In this document: piece after piece, positions 31,501 to 43,123 of the stretch
Layout: each line of letters starts with the position of its first letter
Numbering within the stretch: position 1 is the stretch's first letter
From: REBR01 sp033721915
Lineage (GTDB): Bacteria; Pseudomonadota; Gammaproteobacteria; Pseudomonadales; Oleiphilaceae
Direction: 5' to 3'
DNA: 64,000 nt
Assembly (NCBI GenBank): GCA_033721915.1
Contig: JAWWAC010000001.1
Location: forward strand, 124,001-188,000
Program-made: the position numbers and the translations under genes
Notes under the pieces: model-generated
Database searches by the model: none
Seen by the model: only the letters and a program-made list of their open reading frames with translations
What the model was told of the DNA's origin: nothing

Positions 31501-31563
31501 ATTGTTGACAATAGTCGCTGGAAGTGGGAAAAAACTACGTGATTGCGCCTGGATTGTCAACAA
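31501..31563 (-). promoter_or_regulatory. Paired GntR operator sites upstream of the prp operon
   Basis: ATTGTTGACAAT at 31501-31512 and ATTGTCAACAA at 31553-31563 are inverted copies of one TTGTTGACAAT word, with centres 51 bp apart. The core TTGT-N2-ACAA is a palindrome of the size used by FadR-type regulators. Confidence 0.6.
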
Positions 31564-31675
31564 AGCGTGGTTGTGATGGCGCGAGGGTCGGTACAGGAGA
31601 CGGCCAGCCCCGGAGGTGGCGGAGAGCTGACCGGCAGGTGACGGGTGGGCGGTGAGCAATGCGCCGGTGGGGCTG

Positions 31676-32098
31676 TCAGCCCCGACGGCTCTTGGTGTTC
31701 TCCCCGAGGGCGTCTTCCCCCAGTGACTCCTCACCGGCGGACTGCTCTTCCAGCCAGAGGTAGAACTCCAGGTCGGCGTAGAACTCCAGTGGCTCTTCCG
31801 CCGCCATCAGTTCCAGATCCTCGGCGCCGAGTGCCTGTCCCGGTGTGTCGTTGCCGTTGTAGAGACTGGCCAGCACGGCCACCAGGGCCACGGAGGCGGC
31901 AAGGCCCATGCCGGCCAGTGTGGTTCTGGAGCGTCTGGGGGTCTCGCGGCCCATCTGCTCCAGTGCCTGTTGCCGTGCTGCGGCGAGGCGTTCGGCGATG
32001 ACCGGGTCCAGGTTTTCCGAGACCGGGTCCAGGTGCCGGCGGGTCTGTTCCGTGAGCCTTTCTTCCGCCTTTCTGCGGTCAGGACGATTGTTGGTCAT
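31676..32098 (-). CDS. Probable anti-sigma factor (DUF3619-like membrane protein)
   Basis: 140 residues with a charged cytoplasmic N-terminus of about 58 residues, one membrane helix (LAGMGLAASVALVAVLASLY) and an acidic periplasmic tail (LMAAEEPLEFYADLEFYLWL). This topology, directly downstream of a sigma-factor gene with an 11-nt gap, is typical of ECF anti-sigma factors. The DUF3619 assignment is from memory of LEFYADLEFYLWLE-type tails. Confidence 0.72.
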   Translation of the reverse strand: MTNNRPDRRKAEERLTEQTRRHLDPVSENLDPVIAERLAAARQQALEQMGRETPRRSRTTLAGMGLAASVALVAVLASLYNGNDTPGQALGAEDLELMAAEEPLEFYADLEFYLWLEEQSAGEESLGEDALGENTKSRRG

Positions 32099-32109
32099 GG
32101 TGCCACCTC

Positions 32110-32718
32110 CTACAGTGTGTGCCGCAGGCTTTTGAGGGCCCGTGACAGGTGGGTTTTAACGCTGCCTTCGCTGCAGGAGAGCGCGTAGGCGGCCTCGGTG
32201 GTGCTGTAGCCGTCCCAGTGGCGCAGCAGAAAGGCCTGCTGCTGTTTCACGGGCAGTTGCTCCAGTGCACCCAGCAGCTTCTCGGTGGCAATGCCCGAGA
32301 GCAGGTTCTCCAGTGGCGAGCGCCCCGAGGGGTCCGCCACCTGCATTTCCTCTTCCGCCTCTTGCGGCTCGTCCGGACCCAGCCGGATCCAGGAGAGCAC
32401 CCTTGAGCGGACATTGCGGCGGCGGTGGAAGTCCGTGATGCAGTTCTGGAGCACCCGCTGGAACAGCAGCGGCCACTCCTCCTCGGGTTTGTCGCTGTAG
32501 CGGCGGCTGAGTTTCAGCATGGCCTCCTGCACCACCTCCAGGGCGTCCTCCACGTTGCCCACCGCCATTCGTGCCCGCTGGAAGGCCTGGCGTTCCACCG
32601 TGGCCAGGAAGCGGTCCAGTGCCCGGCGGCGTTCCTCCCCCAGACGCTCTGGTGGTGGCGGAGGCGGCGTCTGCCTCGCTTTATCCAGTGACACCACCGT
32701 GGAATCCCGCTGGGTCAC
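32110..32718 (-). CDS. ECF-type RNA polymerase sigma factor
   Basis: 202 residues. Region 2 is at about 30-95 (FLATVERQAFQRARMAVGNV, then DALEVVQEAMLKLSRRY), and region 4 shows LEQLPVKQQQAFLLRHWDGY, STTEAAYALSCSEGSVKTHL. The start is a GTG whose TGA overlaps the stop of the outer-membrane protein gene. The unusual order, with sigma after its likely target outer-membrane gene, suggests one envelope-related operon. Confidence 0.85.
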   Translation of the reverse strand: MTQRDSTVVSLDKARQTPPPPPPERLGEERRRALDRFLATVERQAFQRARMAVGNVEDALEVVQEAMLKLSRRYSDKPEEEWPLLFQRVLQNCITDFHRRRNVRSRVLSWIRLGPDEPQEAEEEMQVADPSGRSPLENLLSGIATEKLLGALEQLPVKQQQAFLLRHWDGYSTTEAAYALSCSEGSVKTHLSRALKSLRHTL

Positions 32719-33617
32719 AGGCGGATCCCCAGTACGATCTGTGCGAAGGCCGGCTCGTTATCCCTGGGGATGTCCAGGTTCAGCCCCACCGAGTGGCCGC
32801 CCGGGGTCTCATAGGAGGCCCCCAGAAGGGCAATGTCCCGGGTCTCTCCGACGGTGTCCTCGATGCGCTGGCCACCCAGCTGCCAGTCAAAGGGGCCCGT
32901 GGCCACTGAGACCATGGCGGTGGCCTCGCGCTTGTTGAGGATGGGCTCACGGCGGCTGCCGCCGGAGCTGCCATCGGAGCCGATGAAGGACAGCAGGCCC
33001 TGGTTGTTGCTGCCGGCCTGTGGCTCCTGGTCTTCCCAGTTGTAGGCGTACTGGATGCCATCCAGGCTGAAGTAGAAAGGCCCGGCCAGGTAGCCCAGTC
33101 CAAGACCCAGACCGCCACGGACGCCCTTCTGCTCTTCCCCCTGTTCGGGGTCGTCAAAGGTCACACGGCCGCCACGGAGGCGCAATCCCAGGTCCCAGTC
33201 TCCCAGGTAGCGGCGCCCCTGCAACTGCGCCTCGCGGGCGCTGGTGTCCGGGTTGTTGCGGACAATGCCATCCAGTCGCACCACCTGGTCCGCCAGTGGG
33301 TCGCTGCTGATGCCGGCGCGGTAGTACTCCACCAGGCCGTCATCCCGGGTCCTGCCCCGGTCGGCGGTGAGGCTGATGCGGTTGCCGCTGTTCAGGGGCA
33401 CCGTGAGCCCCAGGGTGCCGACGCGGTATTCCGTCTCGTCCCGGCCGTAGGCCAGTGTCAGTCGGCTTGAGGGTTTCTCAGGGCCCAGCCACTGGTCCTG
33501 CTCCTGGGTCTGCCTCTTTTCCCGGGCTTTCCGCTCCTGCTCCTGTGTCGGCTCCTGGGCCAGTGCCCAGGCCGGCAGCATCAGTGTCAGGGTTAAAAGT
33601 GCGGTCAAACGAACCAT
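32715..33617 (-). CDS. Outer-membrane beta-barrel protein, family not recognised
   Basis: 300 residues with a signal peptide (LTALLTLTLMLPAWALAQ). After a short charged linker come alternating amphipathic strands from RLTLAYGRDETEYRVGTLGL to the C-terminal AFAQIVLGIRL. It has strand-rich, glycine/aspartate-turn composition throughout. The final residue is Leu rather than the usual Phe. It overlaps the sigma-factor gene by 4 nt. Confidence 0.65.
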   Translation of the reverse strand: MVRLTALLTLTLMLPAWALAQEPTQEQERKAREKRQTQEQDQWLGPEKPSSRLTLAYGRDETEYRVGTLGLTVPLNSGNRISLTADRGRTRDDGLVEYYRAGISSDPLADQVVRLDGIVRNNPDTSAREAQLQGRRYLGDWDLGLRLRGGRVTFDDPEQGEEQKGVRGGLGLGLGYLAGPFYFSLDGIQYAYNWEDQEPQAGSNNQGLLSFIGSDGSSGGSRREPILNKREATAMVSVATGPFDWQLGGQRIEDTVGETRDIALLGASYETPGGHSVGLNLDIPRDNEPAFAQIVLGIRL

Positions 33618-33629
33618 GATTCACTCCTC

Positions 33630-34136
33630 TTACTCTTTAAGCTCCTGCAGGCGGCGACGGACATCACCGCCGGGGAGCTCGCGGGGTGTCTGCTGTTCAA
33701 ATCGCTCGCGCAGCTTTCTGCGCTGCTCTTCCGGAAGCGTCTGGAAGCGCTCGAAGCGCTCACGCACCCGCTGGCGCTGCTCCGGCGCCAGCTCCTGGAA
33801 GCTGCGGTAGCGCTCACGCACCGCCTGCCTCTGCTCCGGTGTCAGTGACTGCCAGCGCTGCAGCCGCTCACGGGCTTCCTCACGCTGCCCGGCGTCCATG
33901 GACTGCCAGCGCTCGGCGGCACCCAGCAGCCGTTCACGGCGTTCGGGTTCCAGGTCAGCCCAGCGGTCCTCAAAGGGAGACAGAATGGCCTGCTGCTCGC
34001 CGGAAAGATCGGACCAGTCCGTGTCCGCCAGGGCCGGTGTGGTCATCAGCAGGCTCAACAGCAGTACCGCCAGCAGAGAAGTCCCCATGGCCCTGGCGGT
34101 CCCGGACCGTCCGGGGGTGTTATTCATCCTCACCAT
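33630..34136 (-). CDS. DUF3106 protein, secreted, Q/R/E-rich
   Basis: 168 residues from the ATG at 34136, chosen because GAGGAGG lies 6 nt upstream; it overlaps the previous gene by 17 nt. A signal peptide ends at ALA near residue 37. The rest is a run of about 11-15-residue helical units around W/F-x-x-L-x-P-E-Q-R-x-x-x-R-E-R. DUF3106 proteins are periplasmic and functionally unknown. They often sit beside DUF3619 and sigma factors. Confidence 0.82.
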   Translation of the reverse strand: MVRMNNTPGRSGTARAMGTSLLAVLLLSLLMTTPALADTDWSDLSGEQQAILSPFEDRWADLEPERRERLLGAAERWQSMDAGQREEARERLQRWQSLTPEQRQAVRERYRSFQELAPEQRQRVRERFERFQTLPEEQRRKLRERFEQQTPRELPGGDVRRRLQELKE

Positions 34137-34377
34137 GACTCGCCTCCTCGTCGGTGTTCGGTTGGTCCTGCTGACGCGACTGTCTGCGGTGCTTTCTGGC
34201 ATCCCGCACACCGTGCTCCACCAGCAATTCAAAGGTTTCATCGTCCATATCCTCAAATTCCGCCAGGAATTCCAGCATCGCCGCACTGGGGGTGTCTTCA
34301 CTGGCATTTCCGGCCCTGGCAGGGGGACTGCCCGCCAGATACAGGCAAAGCAGTGTCAGTAAAACGATGCGAAACAT
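34120..34377 (-). CDS. Small secreted protein of unknown function (85 aa)
   Basis: From the ATG at 34377 with AAGGAG 6 nt upstream. A signal peptide (MFRIVLLTLLCLYLAGSPPA) is followed by an acidic helix EFLAEFEDMDDETFELLVEH and a basic, Q/R-rich tail. It overlaps the DUF3106 gene. This acidic-then-basic secreted layout would suit a partner of the DUF3106 protein, but that is inference. Confidence 0.65.
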   Translation of the reverse strand: MFRIVLLTLLCLYLAGSPPARAGNASEDTPSAAMLEFLAEFEDMDDETFELLVEHGVRDARKHRRQSRQQDQPNTDEEASHGEDE

Positions 34378-34406
34378 GGCTGCTCCTTGTGTCCCGTCTG
34401 GACCGA

Positions 34407-34475
34407 TCAATGGGTTTGTTCATCCTGTGGTTCGTCGACTTTCCGCCGTTCCGATGCGGCGAACAAACCCATTGA
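34407..34475. repeat. 15-bp perfect inverted repeat with a 39-nt spacer
   Basis: TCAATGGGTTTGTTC (34407-34421) and GAACAAACCCATTGA (34461-34475) pair perfectly. It lies in the leader of the five-gene operon starting at 34377 and could form a leader hairpin or mark a lost small element. GGAAC, an ECF -35-like word, lies inside the loop on the minus strand. Confidence 0.6.
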
Positions 34476-34478
34476 CCG

Positions 34479-34504
34479 GAAAAAAGCCTGCTTCCCTGCA
34501 GGCT
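34479..34504 (-). terminator. Rho-independent terminator after the 11-residue-repeat protein gene
   Basis: On the minus strand AGCCTGC-AGGGAA-GCAGGCT is followed by TTTTTCC: a 7-bp stem, 6-nt loop and T-tract, 29 nt after the stop at 34533. Confidence 0.85.
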
Positions 34505-34532
34505 CTGTGGCTCGGTCTCTGGCCTGGCCGCC

Positions 34533-35315
34533 TTAGCGGAGGTTCACGCTGCCGGAGGCGCTGCCCCGGGCTTCTGCGCTGACTCCGCCACGGTTGCGGC
34601 GCTGCTCCAGTTCAGAGCGGCGCTCCCGCAGGCGATCCTGCGCTTCTCTGGAGCGGTTGTCGCCCCGCTCAAGGGCCTCGCCAGTGCGTGCCTGTGCATC
34701 GTCGGCGCGACGGTCAGCGCGCTCTTCGGCGTCGTCGGCGCGGCGTTCGGCACGGGCCTCGGCGTCATTGGCGCGGCGATCGGCGCGTTCTTCCGCGTCA
34801 TCCAGCCGGCGATCCACCCGGGCCTCGGCACGATCCGCCTCTTCATTGACAGCCTCACGCTGACGGTCGGCCCTCTGTTCCATTCGATCGGCCTGGCTGT
34901 TGGCCGTCTCCAGTCCGCTCTCGGCGCGGGCCTGTCCTTCACCTTCGGCACGAGCCTGTGCTTCAGCGGCTGTGCTCTGGCCTTCACTGGCCTCGCTGCT
35001 GGCCCGGTCCTGTCCGGACTCGGCCTGTGCCTGTCCCTCTCCGGAGGCTTCGCCGGATTTCTCAGCGGCGATGTCCTTCATGGAGTTGTCCGGATTGTTA
35101 CCGGCCTTGTTGTCATTGCCGGAATTGCCGTTGTCCCCGGAGCCGTCGCTTTCATCCTGGTTCCGGTCCTGTCCGGACTGGCGAAGCTCGGCACGGGCAC
35201 TGGCGTCGATCTCGCCTTCGGCTCTGGCGCTGTTGCCGGACTGCTCCTGGGCAACGCCCTGACCGGTGGCGATCAGTGCGACCAGAAAACTGGTGTAAAG
35301 CATGCGGTTCATCAT
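34533..35315 (-). CDS. Secreted coiled-coil protein with 11-residue repeats
   Basis: 260 residues, AGGAGG upstream. The signal peptide ends near GVAQ at residue 22. Residues 30-120 are Gly/Ser/Gln/Asp-rich and disordered-looking. Residues about 140-225 are tandem 11-mers of the type DAEERADRRAN/DAEARAERRAD. That hendecad periodicity predicts a right-handed, highly charged coiled coil. There are no cysteines and no membrane segment after the signal. It is separated from the sigma operon by a terminator. Confidence 0.72.
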   Translation of the reverse strand: MMNRMLYTSFLVALIATGQGVAQEQSGNSARAEGEIDASARAELRQSGQDRNQDESDGSGDNGNSGNDNKAGNNPDNSMKDIAAEKSGEASGEGQAQAESGQDRASSEASEGQSTAAEAQARAEGEGQARAESGLETANSQADRMEQRADRQREAVNEEADRAEARVDRRLDDAEERADRRANDAEARAERRADDAEERADRRADDAQARTGEALERGDNRSREAQDRLRERRSELEQRRNRGGVSAEARGSASGSVNLR

Positions 35316-35437
35316 GGGATCCTCCTTTTACCTGATTCGTACCCGGTTTAACGCAGCGGTGGAGAATCCGTTGACATGGATTTCGGAAAAAATGAAAAAA
35401 CAGGGAAAAGGCGTATGGAGAGAAGGGAGAATAACAA

Positions 35438-35458
35438 GGGGCACCCGGTAGGTGCCCC
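35438..35458 (-). terminator. Hairpin downstream of yghU, probable terminator
   Basis: GGGGCACC-CGGTA-GGTGCCCC, an 8-bp perfect stem, 17 nt past the yghU stop. On the minus strand it is followed by TTGTTATTC, a weak T-tract. Confidence 0.55.
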
Positions 35459-35475
35459 TGAAACAGCCGTAAGTG

Positions 35476-36354
35476 TTACTGGCTCTTGTCGCCGCCGATC
35501 TTGTCCTGGGTTTTCAGCTCAAAGTCGCTGGCGTCGTGGCGCTCGTGGAGCTGCTCGTGAGGCTCGCCCCAGGTGCGGTTGACCATGCGGCCGCGCTGCA
35601 CGGCGGGGCGCTCGGCGATTTCGTCGGTCCAGCGGTGGACATTCTTGTAGGTGTGGGCTTCCAGGAATTCCGCCGCGTCGTACACCTTGTTTTTCACCAG
35701 TGCCCCGTACCAGGGCCAGATGGCCATGTCGGCGATGCTGTACTCGTCACCGGCGATGTAGCGGCTCTCCGCCAGTCGACGGTCCAGCACGTCCAGCTGG
35801 CGTTTCACTTCCATGGTGAAGCGGTTGATGGGGTATTCGTATTTCTCCGGGGCGTAGGCGTAGAAGTGGCCAAAGCCGCCACCGAGGATGGGGCCGCTGC
35901 CCATCTGCCAGAACAGCCATGAGAGACACTCGGCGCGGCCGGCGATGTCTTTGTGAATAAAGGCGCCGAACTTCTCCGCCAGGTACAGCAGTATGGAGCC
36001 GGACTCGAAGATCCGCACCGGCGGGTTCTGGCTCTGGTCCACCATGGCGGGGATCTTGGAGTTGGGGTTGACGGAGACAAAGCCACTGCTGAACTGCTCC
36101 CCTTCCGTGATCTTCACCAGATGGGCGTCGTACTCCGCCCCTTTAAAGCCCAGTGCCAGCAGTTCTTCCAGGAGTATGGTGACCTTGACGCCGTTGGGGG
36201 TGGCCAGTGAATACAGCTGCAGGGGGTGCTTGCCCACGGGGAGCTCTTTGTCATGGGTGGGGCCGGCAATGGGCCGGTTGATATTGGCAAAGGCGCCGCC
36301 GCTGGCGGATTCCCATTTCCAGACTTTGGGTGGGGTATAGGTATTGTCAGACAT
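35476..36354 (-). CDS. yghU: Glutathione-dependent disulfide-bond oxidoreductase YghU
   Basis: 292 residues from the ATG at 36354. This is a Nu-class glutathione transferase: an extended N-terminus (YTPPKVWKWESASGGAFANI), thioredoxin-like domain (LYSLATPNGVKVTILLEELL) and NPNSKIPAMVD, ESGSILLYLAEKFG for glutathione binding. The helical C-domain includes WLFWQMGSGPILGGGFGHFY. It reduces disulfides and organic hydroperoxides using glutathione. Confidence 0.92.
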   Translation of the reverse strand: MSDNTYTPPKVWKWESASGGAFANINRPIAGPTHDKELPVGKHPLQLYSLATPNGVKVTILLEELLALGFKGAEYDAHLVKITEGEQFSSGFVSVNPNSKIPAMVDQSQNPPVRIFESGSILLYLAEKFGAFIHKDIAGRAECLSWLFWQMGSGPILGGGFGHFYAYAPEKYEYPINRFTMEVKRQLDVLDRRLAESRYIAGDEYSIADMAIWPWYGALVKNKVYDAAEFLEAHTYKNVHRWTDEIAERPAVQRGRMVNRTWGEPHEQLHERHDASDFELKTQDKIGGDKSQ

Positions 36355-36725
36355 GGTACAGCTCTCATTGTCTTGGTCAGTGGACAGTGCCCATGGGGCC
36401 GTTTGCAGAATAGCACTGTCAGGGCACCACAAGGACACTGGCCCGGCCTCTGTGGCCGGTCAAGTGTAGGGACTTACGAGAACCGATAACGTAACAGACT
36501 CATTTCAGTGTCTGGGTATTTTTTTGGTTCATCGCACTTTAGCGGGAAGTGGTAACCCTATGGCGCTAGCTTCCCGCTTCTTTGTTGAAGACTGCTGGTT
36601 CGGTGCAGGATTGAAGGCTGAAGGTTGGGTGCCCTGCGCACCAACCCGCCTTCTTCAAAAAATCAGTGGGAAGCAAACTCAAAAACTCTCTCCTTTTCCC
36701 GTTTATCCATTCAGGCCCCCTCATG
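36355..36725. other. Intergenic region between tilS and yghU
   Basis: No convincing gene. AGCGGGAAG (36541-36549) pairs with CTTCCCGCT (36570-36578), followed by TCTTTG on the plus strand. Near 36625, GGTTGGGTGC can pair with GCGCACCAACC. Both could act as hairpins at the end of the tilS operon or upstream of yghU. Confidence 0.4.
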
Positions 36726-38024
36726 CTAAAGCCGACTGCCCGGCCGTTCCCAGTGCAGTTGCCACTGACCGTCGCTCCACAGATCACCGATGGCAACGAG
36801 CGTGTTGTTGTCCCACACCAGTGGCAGTCGTTCCCGGTGCCAGGGGGGGAGGCCCTGTTCCTGCAGCCATTTTTTCAGGGGGCGGCTGGGCTGGTTGCTG
36901 GACGGGCGGAAGTGTTCGCCGCCCTGGCGGGGGGTGACGGTGAGGGTTTTGCCTGGGTGCGGGTTGCTGGCGGTGAGGGTGGTGCCGGCCCATGGCAGTG
37001 GGGTGTCCGGGTGCCATGGTGTGTCGGTCAGGGACTCCGCTGGTGGCAGTGCCGGGATCAGCCAGAGCCGGTTGCGGTAGCGGCGGATGGAGTGGTTCTG
37101 CCAGTGCAGTGCCGGGGTGCGGTCTTCACCGGCGTTGAGCAGGGCTTTGAGGCCGCTGGTGAGGCGTGCCTCTCCCGGGGGCTGGAGGCCGTGCCGGCGC
37201 AGGCGGTAGCGGACCAGGTTGCGCTGGCGGCGTTCGCTAAGGGCATTGAGGCCGGTGACGGTAAGGCCCTCTTCCATGCCCGATCGGGCCAAGTCTTCAC
37301 GGGCCAGTTCCTCCAGCAGTTCGTCCGCCTCGCGGCAGTGGGCGGCGCTGTGTTGCAGGCTCTGTGGGGCCTGTGGCCAGCGGGCCCTGAGAGCCGGCAG
37401 CACCTCGTGGCGCAGGTAGTTGCGGTCGAAGCGCCTGTCCTGGTTGGAGTGGTCTTCGCACCAGTCCAGTTGCCATTCCCGGGCCAGTGTCTCGATGCGC
37501 TGGCGGCTCAGTGGCAGCAGCGGGCGGTGCAGTTGGCCACTGCCAAGGGGGCGTGTGGCGGGCATGCCCGCCAAGCCACGGACACCGCTGCCTCGCATCA
37601 GTCGCAGCAGCAGGGTTTCCGCCTGGTCGTCGCCGTGGTGGCCCATAAGCAGCAGATCCCCCTCCTCCAGCTCTTTACGGAAAAGTCCGTAGCGGGCCTG
37701 CCGGGCGGTGGCTTCCAGGTCCGGCGCATCCGGGTCCAGATGAAGGCGTTGGGTGCTCAGTGGCAGGTCCAGATGCCGGCATTGCTGCTGGCAGAAGTCG
37801 GCCCAGTGGCCGGCGTCGGATTGCAGTCCGTGGTGGATGTGCAGGGCCCGCAGTGGCTGATTCCACCTCCGTGACAGGGTTGCGAGGCAGTGGAGCAGGA
37901 AGACGGAGTCCAGTCCGCCGCTCAGTGCAACCACCCAGCGGCTGGCCGTTGGCAGTGCGGCGAAGGCGTCGGACAGGTCCCCGGGCCAGTCTACTGGACT
38001 GGCGGGGTTAGCGTCCCGGCCCAT
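36726..38024 (-). CDS. tilS: tRNA(Ile)-lysidine synthase TilS
   Basis: 432 residues. The PP-loop SGGLDSVFLLH is at about 35-45, followed by HIHHGLQSDA, GHHGDDQAETLLLRLMRGSG and the tRNA-binding segment RRFDRNYLRHEVLPALRARW. A C-terminal TilS_C domain (PLKKWLQEQGLPPWHRERLP) is present. It makes lysidine at C34 of the AUA-reading tRNA. It starts 17 nt inside the accA 3' end. Confidence 0.95.
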   Translation of the reverse strand: MGRDANPASPVDWPGDLSDAFAALPTASRWVVALSGGLDSVFLLHCLATLSRRWNQPLRALHIHHGLQSDAGHWADFCQQQCRHLDLPLSTQRLHLDPDAPDLEATARQARYGLFRKELEEGDLLLMGHHGDDQAETLLLRLMRGSGVRGLAGMPATRPLGSGQLHRPLLPLSRQRIETLAREWQLDWCEDHSNQDRRFDRNYLRHEVLPALRARWPQAPQSLQHSAAHCREADELLEELAREDLARSGMEEGLTVTGLNALSERRQRNLVRYRLRRHGLQPPGEARLTSGLKALLNAGEDRTPALHWQNHSIRRYRNRLWLIPALPPAESLTDTPWHPDTPLPWAGTTLTASNPHPGKTLTVTPRQGGEHFRPSSNQPSRPLKKWLQEQGLPPWHRERLPLVWDNNTLVAIGDLWSDGQWQLHWERPGSRL

Positions 38025-38961
38025 AGGCGGTCAGCTTCTGGTAGCGCTTGTCCAGCAGCTCTTCCGTGGAGAGTTGCTGCAGCTGCTCCAGGTTCTCGGT
38101 GAGTGCGGCGGCCAGCTCCGCGGCCATGGCTTCGGGGTTGCGGTGGGCGCCACCCAGTGGCTCCTTGACGATCTGGTCCGCCACGCCCAGGCTCTTGAGC
38201 CGGTCGGCGGTCACGCCCATGGCGGCGGCGGCGGTGGAGGCGTGTTCGGCGCTCTTCCACAGGATGGAGGCGCAGCCTTCCGGGCTGATCACGGCGTAGG
38301 TGGCGTACTGGAGCATCATCAGGCGGTCGCAGACACCAATGGCCAGTGCCCCGCCGGAGCCACCCTCACCCACCACGGTGGAGATAATGGGGGTCTTGAG
38401 CCGGGACATGAGGGCCAGGTTGGCGGCGATGGCCTCGCTCTGGCCCCGCTCCTCGGCGCCGATGCCCGGGTAGGCGCCGGGTGTGTCGATAAAGGTGAGT
38501 ATGGGCAGCCGGAATCGCTCGGCCATTTCCATCAGACGGGCCGCCTTGCGGTAGCCCTCGGGGCGGGGCATGCCGAAGTTGCGCTTCACTTTCTCCGGGA
38601 TCTGGCGGCCTTTCTGGTGGCCGATGATCATCACCGGCTTGTCGTTGAGCCGTGCGGTGCCGCCGATGATGGCGTAGTCGTCGGCAAAGCTGCGGTCGCC
38701 GTGGAGCTCGTCGAAGTCGGTGAAGATGTGCTTCACGTAATCCAGTGTGTAGGGCCGCCTGGGGTGGCGCGCCAGCCGGGAGATGTCCCAGGGGGCCAGA
38801 TCGGCAAAGATGGTTTCCGTGAGGCTGATGCTTTTGTTGCGGAGGCGGTTGATCTCCTCCGTGATGTTGATGTCCGTGTCGTTGCCAACCAGCCGCAGCT
38901 CTTCGATCTTGTCTTCCAATTCGGCGATTGGCTGCTCAAAATCCAGGAAATGGGGATTCAT
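38008..38961 (-). CDS. accA: Acetyl-CoA carboxylase carboxyltransferase subunit alpha
   Basis: 317 residues, full length. FLDFEQPIAELEDKIEELRL is the standard start, DRSFADDYAIIGGTARLNDK, GMPRPEGYRKAARLMEMAER and VVGEGGSGGALAIGVCDRLM mark the carboxyltransferase fold. It transfers carboxylate from biotin to acetyl-CoA with AccD. It follows dnaE by 57 nt in a dnaE-accA-tilS run. Confidence 0.96.
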   Translation of the reverse strand: MNPHFLDFEQPIAELEDKIEELRLVGNDTDINITEEINRLRNKSISLTETIFADLAPWDISRLARHPRRPYTLDYVKHIFTDFDELHGDRSFADDYAIIGGTARLNDKPVMIIGHQKGRQIPEKVKRNFGMPRPEGYRKAARLMEMAERFRLPILTFIDTPGAYPGIGAEERGQSEAIAANLALMSRLKTPIISTVVGEGGSGGALAIGVCDRLMMLQYATYAVISPEGCASILWKSAEHASTAAAAMGVTADRLKSLGVADQIVKEPLGGAHRNPEAMAAELAAALTENLEQLQQLSTEELLDKRYQKLTAYGPGR

Positions 38962-39018
38962 GATGCTCCAACTTTAGAGGTTGTTGACCGTGGGCTCGTT
39001 TCATCGCACTGCATGATG

Positions 39019-42501
<3,483 letters not shown>

Positions 42502-42507
42502 AGGTGA

Positions 42508-42963
42508 TTATTCCGTGAGCTGCTTCAGTTCTTCTTCGGTCTGCTCGCCGAAGCGCGCCTCCACCAGATCCCCGTCGGGGTTGATGACCATGGTGGCAGG
42601 CAGCGCCAGTGGCTGGCTCCAGCCGAACTGTTCGGCCGGGTTCTCTTCCAGCACCCGGAAGCGGATGTCCATGTCCCGCATCACACGGCGCAGTGACTCG
42701 CCGGTTTCGCCGTCAAAATTCACCCCGAGGACGGTGATGCCCGGGTGCTGGTCCAGTGCGTTGAGTTCGGGGATTTCCTCGTAGCAGGGCTTGCACCACT
42801 CGGCCCAGTAATTGACGAAGACCCATTCCCCCCGCAGCTCCTCCCACTGCAGTGACTCACCGTCGCTGAGTGTCATTTCCACGGACTGGCCACAGCCGGT
42901 GAGCCCCAGTGCCAGCACGGAAGCCAGCATGGCCCCACTCAGAACCTTTCTCGGATGAATCAC
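42508..42963 (-). CDS. TlpA-like thioredoxin-fold lipoprotein
   Basis: 151 residues. The lipoprotein signal has lipobox LTGC (Cys 24). A thioredoxin fold follows, with the CxxC site in VNYWAEWCKPCYEEIPELNA and the cis-proline in ALPATMVINPDG. It is anchored in a membrane facing the periplasm, probably as a thiol reductase. It ends 6 nt before dnaE, an association probably due to operon read-through rather than function. Confidence 0.88.
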   Translation of the reverse strand: MIHPRKVLSGAMLASVLALGLTGCGQSVEMTLSDGESLQWEELRGEWVFVNYWAEWCKPCYEEIPELNALDQHPGITVLGVNFDGETGESLRRVMRDMDIRFRVLEENPAEQFGWSQPLALPATMVINPDGDLVEARFGEQTEEELKQLTE

Positions 42964-43123
42964 GTATTGCCTCCTGATAGACTACAGCGCCTCGAACGGC
43001 ATGCCTGCAACGGATGCTTAACAAGCGGGACGGCTCGTCCGAATGCGGATTGGGCAGTCATTGTAACCGCTGGGCGGCCTGCCGCAATCCGTGCAGGCCG
43101 GATAATCACTCAGGAGTCTGGCC

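Noticed and set aside
31838..31852. GTGCCTGTCCC word in the anti-sigma gene
   Set aside because: It lies in a conserved coding frame without flanking fragments, so I treat it as chance.
43015..43030. GCTTAACAAGCG upstream of wrbA, resembling an attC start
   Set aside because: No pairing second arm or GTTRRRY partner nearby, and surrounding genes are core.
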